From Myroides sp. JBRI-B21084 (GTDB taxonomy: Bacteria > Bacteroidota > Bacteroidia > Flavobacteriales > Flavobacteriaceae), in contig NZ_CP120653.1 of the NCBI RefSeq assembly GCF_030545015.1, positions 1,736,001 through 1,800,000 of the forward strand: a stretch of 64,000 nt of DNA. Direction: 5' to 3'. Every line of letters begins with the position of its first letter. The first letter of the stretch is position 1. Under the pieces are notes generated by a model that had not been told where the DNA came from, made no database searches, and saw nothing but the letters and a program-made list of their open reading frames with translations. Made by a program: the position numbers and the translations under genes. Positions 9,067 through 17,777 of the stretch are shown in pieces.

Positions 9067-10155
9067 ATGAGCTTAAAATCAAAGGCTAACATAGTACGCA
9101 GAAAAATAATGCACTCGCTTACTCAAAATATTGGTAAAAAATCTATAAGCGAAATGCAGCAAAAAGCAACACAATTCAATGTAAAACGCGTACTTATTAG
9201 TCGACCAAATCATAGGTTGGGCAATATGTTACTTATAACACCTTTGGTACAAGAAATTTGCAATACTTTTCCTAATTGTAGTATAGATCTATTTGTAAAA
9301 GGTAAAATTACCCCTATTATTTTTGAGAACTATCCACAGGTAAACCAAATTATAGAACTACCCAAAAAACCACTTAAAGATTTTAAAGCTTATTTAAAAA
9401 CGTGGGTATCGTTAAAACAAACCAAATATGATTTAGTGATTAATGTAGAAAAAGGTTCTTCATCGGGCCGAATTTCAACAATTATACCTACGGCTAATTT
9501 TAAATTTTACGGCGATGATTTTGAAGATTTAAAAAGTAAATTCTCCGATTTTGAACATATTGCAAAATATCCAGTGTATAATTTTCGTAAATTTTTAGAA
9601 CTTTTAAATCAAACTCCTCAAAAAAACGAAGTTCCGGTTTTAGATATTAAACTATCTACCAACGAATTACAAAGCGGTAAAACAAAACTTGATAACGTAA
9701 CAAATAACCAAACAAAAAAAACAATTGCTTTTTTTACCTATGCTACTGGTGCTAAATGTTACTCAGTAGATTGGTGGCAAGCTTTTTATGACGAATTTTA
9801 TCCAAAATACGCCCAAAATTACAATTTAATTGAAATTTTACCCGTAGAAAATATTTCACAATTGCAACGTAAACTTCCTACATTTTACAGCAAAGACATT
9901 CGCGAAATAGCATCGGTTATGGCAAATTGCGAATTAGTAGTTGCAGCCGATTCTGGCATGATGCACCTTAGTAGCGCTGCCCTTACCCCTACTTTGGGGT
10001 TATTTTCTGTTACTCGAACAGAAGTATATGCACCTTACGGCAACAACAGTACTTTTGTAAATACAAATTTTGAAAATTACACCAATATTATTCAAAAAGT
10101 AGATGCTATTTTACAAGCAAAAAGTAAATATACAAAAGCAACCAAAACATTATGA
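9067..10155 (+). CDS. Glycosyltransferase family 9 (heptosyltransferase-like)
   Basis: A 362-residue GT-B enzyme of the family that includes ADP-heptose:LPS heptosyltransferases. The N-terminal acceptor-side motif is RPNHRLGNMLLITPLVQE (residues ~46-63); the C-terminal nucleotide-sugar site is VVAADSGMMHLSSAALTPTL with the family D-S-G-x-x-H signature. It likely adds a sugar to lipid A core or another surface glycan at the inner face of the membrane; the donor is unknown. Its stop codon overlaps the next gene's start in an ATGA tetranucleotide, coupling it to the AAA protein. Confidence 0.87.
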   Translation: MSLKSKANIVRRKIMHSLTQNIGKKSISEMQQKATQFNVKRVLISRPNHRLGNMLLITPLVQEICNTFPNCSIDLFVKGKITPIIFENYPQVNQIIELPKKPLKDFKAYLKTWVSLKQTKYDLVINVEKGSSSGRISTIIPTANFKFYGDDFEDLKSKFSDFEHIAKYPVYNFRKFLELLNQTPQKNEVPVLDIKLSTNELQSGKTKLDNVTNNQTKKTIAFFTYATGAKCYSVDWWQAFYDEFYPKYAQNYNLIEILPVENISQLQRKLPTFYSKDIREIASVMANCELVVAADSGMMHLSSAALTPTLGLFSVTRTEVYAPYGNNSTFVNTNFENYTNIIQKVDAILQAKSKYTKATKTL

Positions 10156-11528
10156 AATTAAAAGATTTATCAAAACAATTAGGAATATCGTTAGAAAGTC
10201 TTCAAAACTTTATATACGATTTTAATATAGATTTAGGTTTTTGTATAGATGAAACCTTTCATATAACCGAAAATTTTAAAAATTTCACTATAAAAAACAG
10301 TGCATTTCTTAAAAAATATGCCGAAGATCATTCTAAAGAAAAAACAATTGCCGAAATTGCTAAAACCATTGGTGTAAGTGAACAAAAAGTAATTGATTTT
10401 TTTGTTTCAAACGGTATTCCCCTTGAAGTTGCGGCCAACATAAAAACAAATATTTCCAGTTATTTAATACATATTTATTTAGGTGGAACCTATGATTTTA
10501 TTGATGAAGCCTTTCCTGAAACTGATAATTATGCAACCAAACGTTTAATTGGTTATACCGATTTGTATTTTTATTTGAACGATATGTTAGATCCGTTTAT
10601 AAATATAGATCAATCTAAAACTTGGGGAATTTCAAAACCAGCAGGTATTGTTTTATACGGACCACCAGGAAGTGGTAAAATTTTCTGGGCGCACCAAATT
10701 GCACAAATGATTGGTTATGAATTTGTTCATGTGTATAAAGATTATTTGGCAGGTAACATAAAGTCTACAAAAAATGCTTTTACACATTTTATAAAAACAA
10801 AAATTCAGCAACCTAAAACCATGCTTTTTATTGATTCTTTTGATGAACTATTAAGTAAAAATGGCGAACCTAATTATTTTCCCGAAAATATCGATTTAAT
10901 AAATTCAATACTTCGTCAAACACAAAAAGATATTCATAAAGAGTTATTAATAGTAGGTTCTGCCGAAATTTTAAACTTAATAAACGATGAAGTTTTAGCA
11001 CCAGGTAGATTTGACATGCAAATACCTATCTTTCCACCGAATGCAGATGAACGTGCCCAGTTGATAATTTATCATTTAACTCAAAACTTAGAAGAAAAAT
11101 CGCCTTTACTTGCCATTTTAAAAAAACACAATGCTTTATGTAAATCGTTTTGGGAACCAATTGCAAACCAAATGAGGTTGTTTTCAAACACTATGGTAAT
11201 CGATTTTACCCAATCATTAAAAAAACGATTGTATGCTTTACATAGAAAAGACGAATCTAAAAATATCGAATTAACCGAAAAGGTTCTTATTGCATCTTTT
11301 AACGAAGCCAAAGCAAAATTAACAACAGAATATATTAAACGTTGTGCCATTTTTTTAATAGAAGCTAAACAAAACATGGGGCAAGATTTTCCACATCGCA
11401 TTCTAGAAATGGAAGCCGATTTAGAATCGTTCCAAGCAAAAAAAGCACCAATTAATAAAATAGGTTTTAAAGCCGATGATGATAAATCGCAAAATTTAGA
11501 CAATAATCCAACCGATTTAGCCTTATAA
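10152..11528 (+). CDS. AAA-family ATPase-like protein with degenerate nucleotide motifs
   Basis: A 458-residue protein. Residues 1-110 contain two small helix-turn-helix-like units (LKDLSKQLGISLESLQNF; IAEIAKTIGVSEQKVIDFF), similar to IF2_N-type domains. Residues ~160-300 are an AAA module. The P-loop reads GPPGSGKIFWA (residues 170-180), with Ile where Ser/Thr normally coordinates Mg. The Walker B region reads LFIDSFDE (225-232), with Ser at the catalytic Glu position. The second-region motif LAPGRFDMQI (282-291) keeps the arginines. It may therefore bind but not turn over ATP. It overlaps the GT9 gene by 4 bases. I recall similar flavobacterial proteins with the same P-loop, so this is probably a conserved variant rather than decay. 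Confidence 0.75.
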   Translation: MKLKDLSKQLGISLESLQNFIYDFNIDLGFCIDETFHITENFKNFTIKNSAFLKKYAEDHSKEKTIAEIAKTIGVSEQKVIDFFVSNGIPLEVAANIKTNISSYLIHIYLGGTYDFIDEAFPETDNYATKRLIGYTDLYFYLNDMLDPFINIDQSKTWGISKPAGIVLYGPPGSGKIFWAHQIAQMIGYEFVHVYKDYLAGNIKSTKNAFTHFIKTKIQQPKTMLFIDSFDELLSKNGEPNYFPENIDLINSILRQTQKDIHKELLIVGSAEILNLINDEVLAPGRFDMQIPIFPPNADERAQLIIYHLTQNLEEKSPLLAILKKHNALCKSFWEPIANQMRLFSNTMVIDFTQSLKKRLYALHRKDESKNIELTEKVLIASFNEAKAKLTTEYIKRCAIFLIEAKQNMGQDFPHRILEMEADLESFQAKKAPINKIGFKADDDKSQNLDNNPTDLAL

Positions 11529-11594
11529 AAATAAAATACTTTAGTTCTTAAAAACAATATTTCATTTTTTTTAGGCAGTTTAAAACAAGTTTTA

Positions 11595-11602
11595 TATTTT
11601 TG
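11595..11602 (+). promoter_or_regulatory. -7 promoter element for sucC
   Basis: TATTTTTG matches TAnnTTTG and lies 23 bases before the sucC start codon. No clear -33 TTTG was found at the usual distance. Confidence 0.45.
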
Positions 11603-11625
11603 TAGCTCTAAAAAACATATAATTA

Positions 11626-12819
11626 ATGAATTTACACGAATTTCAAGGTAAACAGATACTTTCTAGTTACGGTGTACGTGTTCAACGCGGTCATGTAGCT
11701 AACACAGCTGAAGAAGCAGTAACAGTAGCAAAACAGTTAACAGATGAAACAGGTACAGGCTGGCATGTTATTAAAGCACAAATTCATGCTGGTGGCCGTG
11801 GTAAAGGTGGTGGTGTAAAGTTAGCTAAAAACTTAGACCAAGTTAAAGAAATCGCAGGCCAAATTATTGGTATGGATTTAATTACTCCTCAAACTCCTCC
11901 AACAGGAAAAAGAGTAAATAAAGTTTTAATTGCTGAAGATGTATACTATCCTGGTGAAAGTGAAACTTCAGAATTTTATATGTCGGTTTTATTAAACCGT
12001 GGTTCAGGTAAAAACATGATTATGTATTCTACCGAAGGTGGTATGGATATTGAAGAAGTTGCTGAACACACGCCTCATTTAATTTTTACCGAAGAAATTG
12101 ACCCAGCTGTAGGTTTACAAGGTTTCCAAGCTCGTAAAATTGCTTTTAACTTAGGTTTATCAGGTGGTGCTTTCAAAGAAATGGTAAAATTTGTTGATGC
12201 ATTATACAAAGCTTATGTTGGTTGTGACGCATCTATGTTTGAAATTAACCCAGTTTTAAAAACTTCAGACGATAAAATTATTGCTGTTGATGCTAAAGTT
12301 ACTTTAGACGATAACGCACTTTACCGTCATGCAGATTACGCTGAAATGCGCGATGTTACTGAAGAACGTCCTATTGAAGTTGAAGCTAAAGCAGCAGGTT
12401 TAAACTATGTTGATTTAGATGGTACTGTAGGTTGTATGGTAAACGGTGCTGGTTTAGCAATGGCTACTATGGATTTAATTAAGTATGCAGGTTTTGAACC
12501 AGCTAACTTTTTAGATGTAGGTGGTACTGCTGATGCTAAACGTGTTGAAATTGCTTTCCGTATTATTTTAAAAGATCCTAACGTAAAAGCTATTTTAATT
12601 AATATTTTTGGAGGAATTGTTCGTTGCGACCGTGTTGCACAAGGTATTGTAGATGCTTACAAAAACATGGGCGACGATATTAAAGTGCCAATTATTGTAC
12701 GTTTACAAGGTACAAATGCCGATTTAGCTAAACAAATTATCGACGAATCTGGAATGCCAATTTTATCAGCTATCGAATTTCAAGAAGCATCAGATCGCGT
12801 TAAAGAAGCTTTATCTTAA
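11626..12819 (+). CDS. sucC: Succinyl-CoA ligase (ADP-forming), beta subunit
   Basis: A 397-residue TCA-cycle enzyme subunit that, with SucD, makes ATP or GTP from succinyl-CoA. The N-terminus MNLHEFQGKQILSSYGV is the family signature, HAGGRGKGGGVKLAKN belongs to the ATP-grasp domain, and the C-terminal part has the CoA-ligase region (INIFGGIVRCDRVAQG). Length is normal for the family. It is a single-gene unit with its own promoter and a strong terminator; sucD is not adjacent, unlike the arrangement in many proteobacteria. Codon use is GC-richer at third positions than neighbouring surface genes, in line with high expression. Confidence 0.96.
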   Translation: MNLHEFQGKQILSSYGVRVQRGHVANTAEEAVTVAKQLTDETGTGWHVIKAQIHAGGRGKGGGVKLAKNLDQVKEIAGQIIGMDLITPQTPPTGKRVNKVLIAEDVYYPGESETSEFYMSVLLNRGSGKNMIMYSTEGGMDIEEVAEHTPHLIFTEEIDPAVGLQGFQARKIAFNLGLSGGAFKEMVKFVDALYKAYVGCDASMFEINPVLKTSDDKIIAVDAKVTLDDNALYRHADYAEMRDVTEERPIEVEAKAAGLNYVDLDGTVGCMVNGAGLAMATMDLIKYAGFEPANFLDVGGTADAKRVEIAFRIILKDPNVKAILINIFGGIVRCDRVAQGIVDAYKNMGDDIKVPIIVRLQGTNADLAKQIIDESGMPILSAIEFQEASDRVKEALS

Positions 12820-12844
12820 TTTTAGATTAGTATTTTCTATTATA

Positions 12845-12886
12845 CAACCAAGCCCGATTAATATCGGGCTTGGTTTTTTTATGTTC
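12845..12886 (+). terminator. Terminator of sucC, first copy of a 42-bp direct repeat
   Basis: A hairpin with a 13-bp stem (AACCAAGCCCGAT / ATCGGGCTTGGTT) is followed by seven T. The 42 bases are identical to 13674-13715. Confidence 0.9.
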
Positions 12887-12993
12887 ATACCTTTCATATA
12901 TAATTCAAAATAAAAAATAACAACTATACACAATAAAACCATTACATTTTGAGTTATTTTTTAACAAAATATAACTTTACTAAAATTTAATTA

Positions 12994-13668
12994 ATGCATA
13001 AAATACAAGTTTATTTACTATTGCTTTTAGTTGTAACAAACCCATTATACTCACAAACAAAATATAAATTTGGTGCAAGGCTTGGGGTTGATTTACTTTT
13101 AACCAATAACGACCCTAATATGTTTGATGTAGCTATACATACAGCAATCCCTTTAAAAGGTGGGGTATTTGTGCGTCGCGAATCAGAATCGTATGATTTG
13201 CAGTTGGCTTTTGGTTATGGCCGACAAAAATTTTCAAAATATTATAATATCAATTATAAAGAAATAACAAATTATACATTTGATGAATTTTATACCGACG
13301 GATATTGGGATTTAGAAGCAAATATCATAAAAAAAACAGCTACTAATTTTAAGCCTTTTTTAGGATTAGGTACGGTTTATAAAAGAAATCCTGGATATTT
13401 TTCATACACTAACTATGAAGATAAAAATGGTGTTGAGTTACTTTTTACAGAAGAAATTAGTAACGATAAAAGATTCAATTTTTATATAAACACAGGTGTA
13501 AGTTATTTATTAAAAACAAAATTTATAGATATTGAACCCCGTTTAGCCATTGGCTACACCTTTGCAAATAGAGACATTACAAAAGCAAAATTTTACGATG
13601 GCTCGCAAGCAACATTATCTTACAGAAAATTATTTAGTTCACTTACTTTTAATTTTATTTTAAATTAA
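12994..13668 (+). CDS. Putative outer-membrane beta-barrel protein
   Basis: A 224-residue protein with a signal peptide (residues 1-20, ending NPLYSQ). The mature part alternates polar and aromatic residues in strand-sized blocks and ends in a strand closing with Phe (LFSSLTFNFILN), as expected of outer-membrane barrels in the porin-family/OMP_b-brl group. Function is unknown. The gene is bounded by two identical 42-bp terminators, so it looks like a self-contained unit placed between sucC and the next gene. Confidence 0.7.
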   Translation: MHKIQVYLLLLLVVTNPLYSQTKYKFGARLGVDLLLTNNDPNMFDVAIHTAIPLKGGVFVRRESESYDLQLAFGYGRQKFSKYYNINYKEITNYTFDEFYTDGYWDLEANIIKKTATNFKPFLGLGTVYKRNPGYFSYTNYEDKNGVELLFTEEISNDKRFNFYINTGVSYLLKTKFIDIEPRLAIGYTFANRDITKAKFYDGSQATLSYRKLFSSLTFNFILN

Positions 13669-13673
13669 AATAG

Positions 13674-13715
13674 CAACCAAGCCCGATTAATATCGGGCTT
13701 GGTTTTTTTATGTTC
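13674..13715 (+). terminator. Terminator, second copy of the 42-bp direct repeat
   Basis: Identical in all 42 bases to 12845-12886, including the seven-T tail and the following ATGTTC. It begins 5 bases after the barrel-protein stop codon. Confidence 0.9.
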
Positions 13716-13778
13716 TAACCTCTTTTATTGCAATTTTAGTTAATTTTATTACATTTGATTTAAAATTTAGAAAGAGAA

Positions 13779-14537
13779 ATGGAAACAATTAATGAAAATT
13801 CACAAGAAAAAAACACACTAACACAACCTAAAAAATCTAAAAAAGGGTTGTACATTACTTTATTAATTACAGCATTATTGGCTATTTCGGTAGGAATTTA
13901 TTGGAATATCAATAAAAACAATAACGATGATGCTTTACCTGCTGATGCAGCTGCTTACAATCCGGTTGATCAAATATTTTCGGTTTCAGAATACGATCAA
14001 ATTCCTGAAAACTATAAAATGTTCGTTTATAATTTTATGGATGTAAATAAGTTTTTAGATGGCACTTATTTTTTAACAAAAATTCCAGATCGTGCAAAAT
14101 CGGTTTATGCTTTTGGCGATTTTACCGATGATGATAACGACGACGACGACATGGCTGTTTTATTTGAACATAACGATTTTAAAAGCAGTATGTTGGTGAT
14201 TTTTAACCATAAAGGCGAAGTTTTATTTGTAAAAAAATACGAAAACGAATTGCCAACCATAAATTCTTTTAAAGTAGGTTCAAAAATTTACGAAAACGAA
14301 GCTAAATTAACTCCTGCAACTTGTGGTGGTTTAATTATTAAAACTGATTACCGAAAAGAAGCTCTGGTTTACGATAAAAAAACAAAGAAATTCAACCTAA
14401 ATTATCAGTATACCGAAGACGAAATAAAATCAATGAATGAGCCAGAGGAGTATTACGAAGAAGATTATAGTGAAGAACCAGTAGATAACACTCCAGAAGA
14501 ATCAATTATAAATTCAATTAACGAAGATAGCAATTAA
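13779..14537 (+). CDS. Membrane-anchored acidic protein of unknown function
   Basis: A 252-residue protein. Residues 1-22 are a Lys-rich cytoplasmic tail, 23-42 a single membrane helix (GLYITLLITALLAISVGIYW), and the rest a periplasmic domain. That domain contains an Asp run (DDDNDDDDM, residues 117-125) and a Glu-rich C-terminal tail (EEYYEEDYSEEP). The Asp run could bind Ca2+, but no known Ca motif is complete. No family is recognised. It lies between the duplicated terminator and clpC on the same strand. Confidence 0.65.
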   Translation: METINENSQEKNTLTQPKKSKKGLYITLLITALLAISVGIYWNINKNNNDDALPADAAAYNPVDQIFSVSEYDQIPENYKMFVYNFMDVNKFLDGTYFLTKIPDRAKSVYAFGDFTDDDNDDDDMAVLFEHNDFKSSMLVIFNHKGEVLFVKKYENELPTINSFKVGSKIYENEAKLTPATCGGLIIKTDYRKEALVYDKKTKKFNLNYQYTEDEIKSMNEPEEYYEEDYSEEPVDNTPEESIINSINEDSN

Positions 14538-14676
14538 GCTATCTTTTTTATTGCAATCCCTAGGAATATAGAATTATTTTATCTACATTAGATATAGAAA
14601 AAAATAGAAACTGACATGAAATTTGTAACGGTACAGATTTTGATATGTTAAAAATAAAAACCCTAAATATTTTAAA

Positions 14677-17220
14677 ATGGACGACAATTTTTCACCAAGA
14701 GTAAAGGAAGTAATTACCTTTAGTAGAGATGAAGCTTTACGTTTAGGGCACGATTATATTGGTACAGAGCATATCATGCTAGGCATTTTGCGCGAAAGCC
14801 AAGGCGAAGCAATTACGATATTACAAAACTTATCAATTGATTTAGAATTTCTTAGAAATCGATTTGAAGCATTGATTCCTGAAAACCCTAATAAAATTAT
14901 AAACAACGAAAAAAAGAATATTCATCTTACAAAACAAGCCGAAAACGCTTTAAAACGTGCTTTTTTGGAAAAGAAACTTTATAAAACCGATGTGATTAAT
15001 ACCGGTCATATTCTTATGTCGATACTTAGAAATACCGAAGATCCATCAACTATTCTTTTAAATCGTTGCAAAGTTGATTACGAAAACGCAAAAGAAGAAT
15101 TTGTTAGTTTGTTATCAAACTCAGAATCGTTAAATGAGCAACCTAGAAACAGTGCGTTCGATGATGACGAAAGAGGTGACAGTATGTCAGACGGATTTAA
15201 TAATCCATCTGCGCAAAACAAATCTGGAAAAAAATCTAAGACTCCTGTTTTAGATAATTTTGGTCGCGATTTAACCGAATTAGCAGAGCAAGGAAAACTA
15301 GATCCCGTTGTGGGTCGTGAAAAAGAAATAGAACGCGTTTCGCAAATTTTATCGCGCCGTAAAAAAAATAACCCTTTATTAATTGGTGAACCAGGTGTTG
15401 GTAAATCGGCCATTGCCGAAGGTTTGGCGTTACGCATCATTCAAAAGAAAGTATCGCGCATTTTGTTTAACAAACGTGTGGTAACTTTAGATTTGGCAAG
15501 CTTGGTTGCAGGTACAAAATACCGCGGACAGTTTGAAGAACGTATGAAAGCAGTTATGAATGAATTAGAAAAGAATGATGACATTATTCTTTTTATTGAT
15601 GAAATTCATACAATTGTGGGTGCAGGTGGCGCAACTGGTTCATTAGATGCATCAAACATGTTTAAACCAGCGTTGGCACGTGGTGAAATTCAATGCGTAG
15701 GTGCAACAACTTTAGATGAATACCGTCAATACATCGAAAAAGATGGTGCATTAGAGCGTCGTTTTCAAAAAGTAATAGTAGAGCCAACTACCGAAGAAGA
15801 AACAATTACCATTTTAAACAACATTAAACCTAAATACGAAGACCACCACAATGTAATTTACACGCCAGAAGCTATTGAAGCTTGTGTTAAATTAACAAGT
15901 AGATACATGAGCGATCGCTTTTTACCAGATAAAGCCATTGATGCTTTAGACGAAGCAGGTTCGCGTGTACATATTACAAACATTGAGGTGCCTGATGATA
16001 TTTTAAATCTTGAAAAAGAATTAGAAGAAGTACGTGATAAAAAATCTGATGCTGTTAAACGTCAAAAATACGAAGAAGCAGCAGCTTTACGTGATGATGA
16101 AAAACGCATTGAAAAAGATTTAGCTGTTGCCCAAGAACGTTGGGAAGAAGATTCTAAAAATAACAAAATTACAGTAACAGAAGAACATGTTGCCGATGTT
16201 GTTTCTATGATGACAGGTATTCCAGTTAATAAAATTGCGCAAGCCGAAAGCAAAAAATTGGCTAAATTACCCGATGCTATTAAAGGAAAAGTGATTGGGC
16301 AAGACGAAGCTGTTGCTAAAATTGCAAAATCAATACAACGCAATAGAGCAGGTTTAAAGGATCCGAACAAACCAATTGGTTCATTTATTTTCTTAGGGCA
16401 AACGGGTGTTGGTAAAACACAATTAGCAAAAGTTATTGCTAAAGAAATTTTTGATTCTGAAGACGCACTGATTCGTATTGACATGAGCGAGTATATGGAA
16501 AAATTTGCCATTTCACGCTTAGTTGGTGCACCTCCTGGGTATGTTGGTTATGAAGAAGGTGGACAATTAACCGAAAAAGTACGTAGAAAACCATACGCAG
16601 TAGTATTACTAGACGAGGTTGAAAAAGCTCACCCCGATGTATTTAATATGTTGCTTCAAGTTTTAGACGATGGACATTTAACCGATAGTTTGGGTAGAAA
16701 AATTGATTTTAGAAACACTATAATCATAATGACATCAAACATTGGTGCGCGTCAGCTAAAAGATTTTGGTACAGGTGTTGGTTTTGGAACCAAATCAAAA
16801 CAAGATCAGCAAGATGACTTATCAAAATCGGTGATTGAAAACGCTTTAAAAAAGGCTTTTGCACCCGAATTTTTAAACAGAATTGATGATGTTGTTGTGT
16901 TTAACGCTTTAGAAAAAGAACACATTCATAAAATTATCAATATAGAAATTGAAAAATTATATCAACGTGTAAGTAATCTAGGCTATCATTTAGAGTTAAC
17001 ACCAAATGCTTTAGATTTTATTGCTGATAAAGGTTTTGATAAACAATACGGTGCTCGCCCATTAAAACGTGCCATTCAAAAATACGTTGAAGATTTATTA
17101 GCCGAAGAAATTATAAATGGCAATATACACGAAAACGACGTGCTTTTAATGGATAAAGTAGCAAACGAAGATCAATTAAAGGTTACTATAAAAGATGCCA
17201 ATTCATCTTTAAAAAGTTAA
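14677..17220 (+). CDS. clpC: ATP-dependent Clp protease ATP-binding subunit ClpC
   Basis: An 847-residue Hsp100 unfoldase that feeds substrates to ClpP. The two N-terminal Clp repeats span residues ~1-145. The first AAA module has Walker A GEPGVGKSA (~236-244). A middle coiled-coil/UVR-like region (KRQKYEEAAALRDDEKR) marks ClpC rather than ClpA. The second AAA module has GQTGVGKTQ (~574-582) and LLDEVEKAHPDV. Length is normal. The region between the N-domain and first AAA module (about 150-195) is a polar linker. clpP is not nearby. A good hairpin terminator follows. Confidence 0.96.
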   Translation: MDDNFSPRVKEVITFSRDEALRLGHDYIGTEHIMLGILRESQGEAITILQNLSIDLEFLRNRFEALIPENPNKIINNEKKNIHLTKQAENALKRAFLEKKLYKTDVINTGHILMSILRNTEDPSTILLNRCKVDYENAKEEFVSLLSNSESLNEQPRNSAFDDDERGDSMSDGFNNPSAQNKSGKKSKTPVLDNFGRDLTELAEQGKLDPVVGREKEIERVSQILSRRKKNNPLLIGEPGVGKSAIAEGLALRIIQKKVSRILFNKRVVTLDLASLVAGTKYRGQFEERMKAVMNELEKNDDIILFIDEIHTIVGAGGATGSLDASNMFKPALARGEIQCVGATTLDEYRQYIEKDGALERRFQKVIVEPTTEEETITILNNIKPKYEDHHNVIYTPEAIEACVKLTSRYMSDRFLPDKAIDALDEAGSRVHITNIEVPDDILNLEKELEEVRDKKSDAVKRQKYEEAAALRDDEKRIEKDLAVAQERWEEDSKNNKITVTEEHVADVVSMMTGIPVNKIAQAESKKLAKLPDAIKGKVIGQDEAVAKIAKSIQRNRAGLKDPNKPIGSFIFLGQTGVGKTQLAKVIAKEIFDSEDALIRIDMSEYMEKFAISRLVGAPPGYVGYEEGGQLTEKVRRKPYAVVLLDEVEKAHPDVFNMLLQVLDDGHLTDSLGRKIDFRNTIIIMTSNIGARQLKDFGTGVGFGTKSKQDQQDDLSKSVIENALKKAFAPEFLNRIDDVVVFNALEKEHIHKIINIEIEKLYQRVSNLGYHLELTPNALDFIADKGFDKQYGARPLKRAIQKYVEDLLAEEIINGNIHENDVLLMDKVANEDQLKVTIKDANSSLKS

Positions 17221-17228
17221 ATATTTTT

Positions 17229-17262
17229 AAAAGTAGCAAGTAAAACTTGCTACTTTTGCTTT
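17229..17262 (+). terminator. Terminator of clpC
   Basis: The inverted repeat AAAAGTAGCAAGT / ACTTGCTACTTTT with an AAA loop starts 9 bases after the clpC stop. Confidence 0.85.
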
Positions 17263-17292
17263 TAAATGGTTTTACAAAACAGCAACTTTTAC

Positions 17293-17300
17293 TACATTTG
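17293..17300 (+). promoter_or_regulatory. -7 promoter element of smpB, placed for a leaderless transcript
   Basis: TACATTTG matches TAnnTTTG exactly and ends only 4 bases before the smpB ATG at 17305. In Bacteroidota transcription starts about 4-5 bases after this element, so the mRNA would begin at or next to the start codon. Confidence 0.55.
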
Positions 17301-17304
17301 TAAC

Positions 17305-17757
17305 ATGCAAAAAAATGTGAACATATTAAATAAACGTGCCAAATTTGAATTTGAGTTTATTGAAAAATATACTGCTGGAATAGTTTTGGCTGGAACCGAA
17401 ATAAAATCAATTCGTTTGGGAAAAGCATCGATTGCCGATAGTTTTTGTGAGTTCCAAAACGGTGAATTATTTATGATTAATTCACATGTTGAAGAATATT
17501 CGTTTGGTACGCATTACAACCATAAAGCAAAAAGCGAACGCAAATTACTTTTAAACAAAAAAGAATTAAAATCGTTACATAAAAGCGTGCAAAACAAAGG
17601 TTTAACCATTGTACCTTTGCGCTTGTTTACCAACGAAAAAGGCTTGGCAAAGGTTGAAATTGCCTTAGCAAAAGGTAAAAAATTGTACGATAAACGCGAA
17701 ACCATTAAAGATCGCGATAATAAAATTGATTTAGCCCGTTTAAAGAAAGCTTATTAG
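17305..17757 (+). CDS. smpB: SsrA-binding protein SmpB
   Basis: A 150-residue tmRNA partner needed for trans-translation rescue of stalled ribosomes. The family core is clear: NKRAKFEFEFIEKYTAGIVLAGTEIKSIR, then KASIADSFCEF and the KRETIKDRD region before the basic C-terminus. I use the ATG at 17305, because the in-frame extension to 17266 would translate the promoter element and families start at this MQKNVN-like position. The tmRNA gene itself is not in the window. Its stop codon is part of a terminator shared with pcm. Confidence 0.95.
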   Translation: MQKNVNILNKRAKFEFEFIEKYTAGIVLAGTEIKSIRLGKASIADSFCEFQNGELFMINSHVEEYSFGTHYNHKAKSERKLLLNKKELKSLHKSVQNKGLTIVPLRLFTNEKGLAKVEIALAKGKKLYDKRETIKDRDNKIDLARLKKAY

Positions 17758-17777
17758 GAAACTAATAAGTTTTTTTT
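17748..17777. terminator. Terminator overlapping the smpB stop, shared with pcm
   Basis: CTTATTAG-GAAA-CTAATAAG, with the smpB TAG inside the left arm, is followed by eight T. On the right it touches the pcm stop, so it can serve both convergent genes. Confidence 0.75.
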
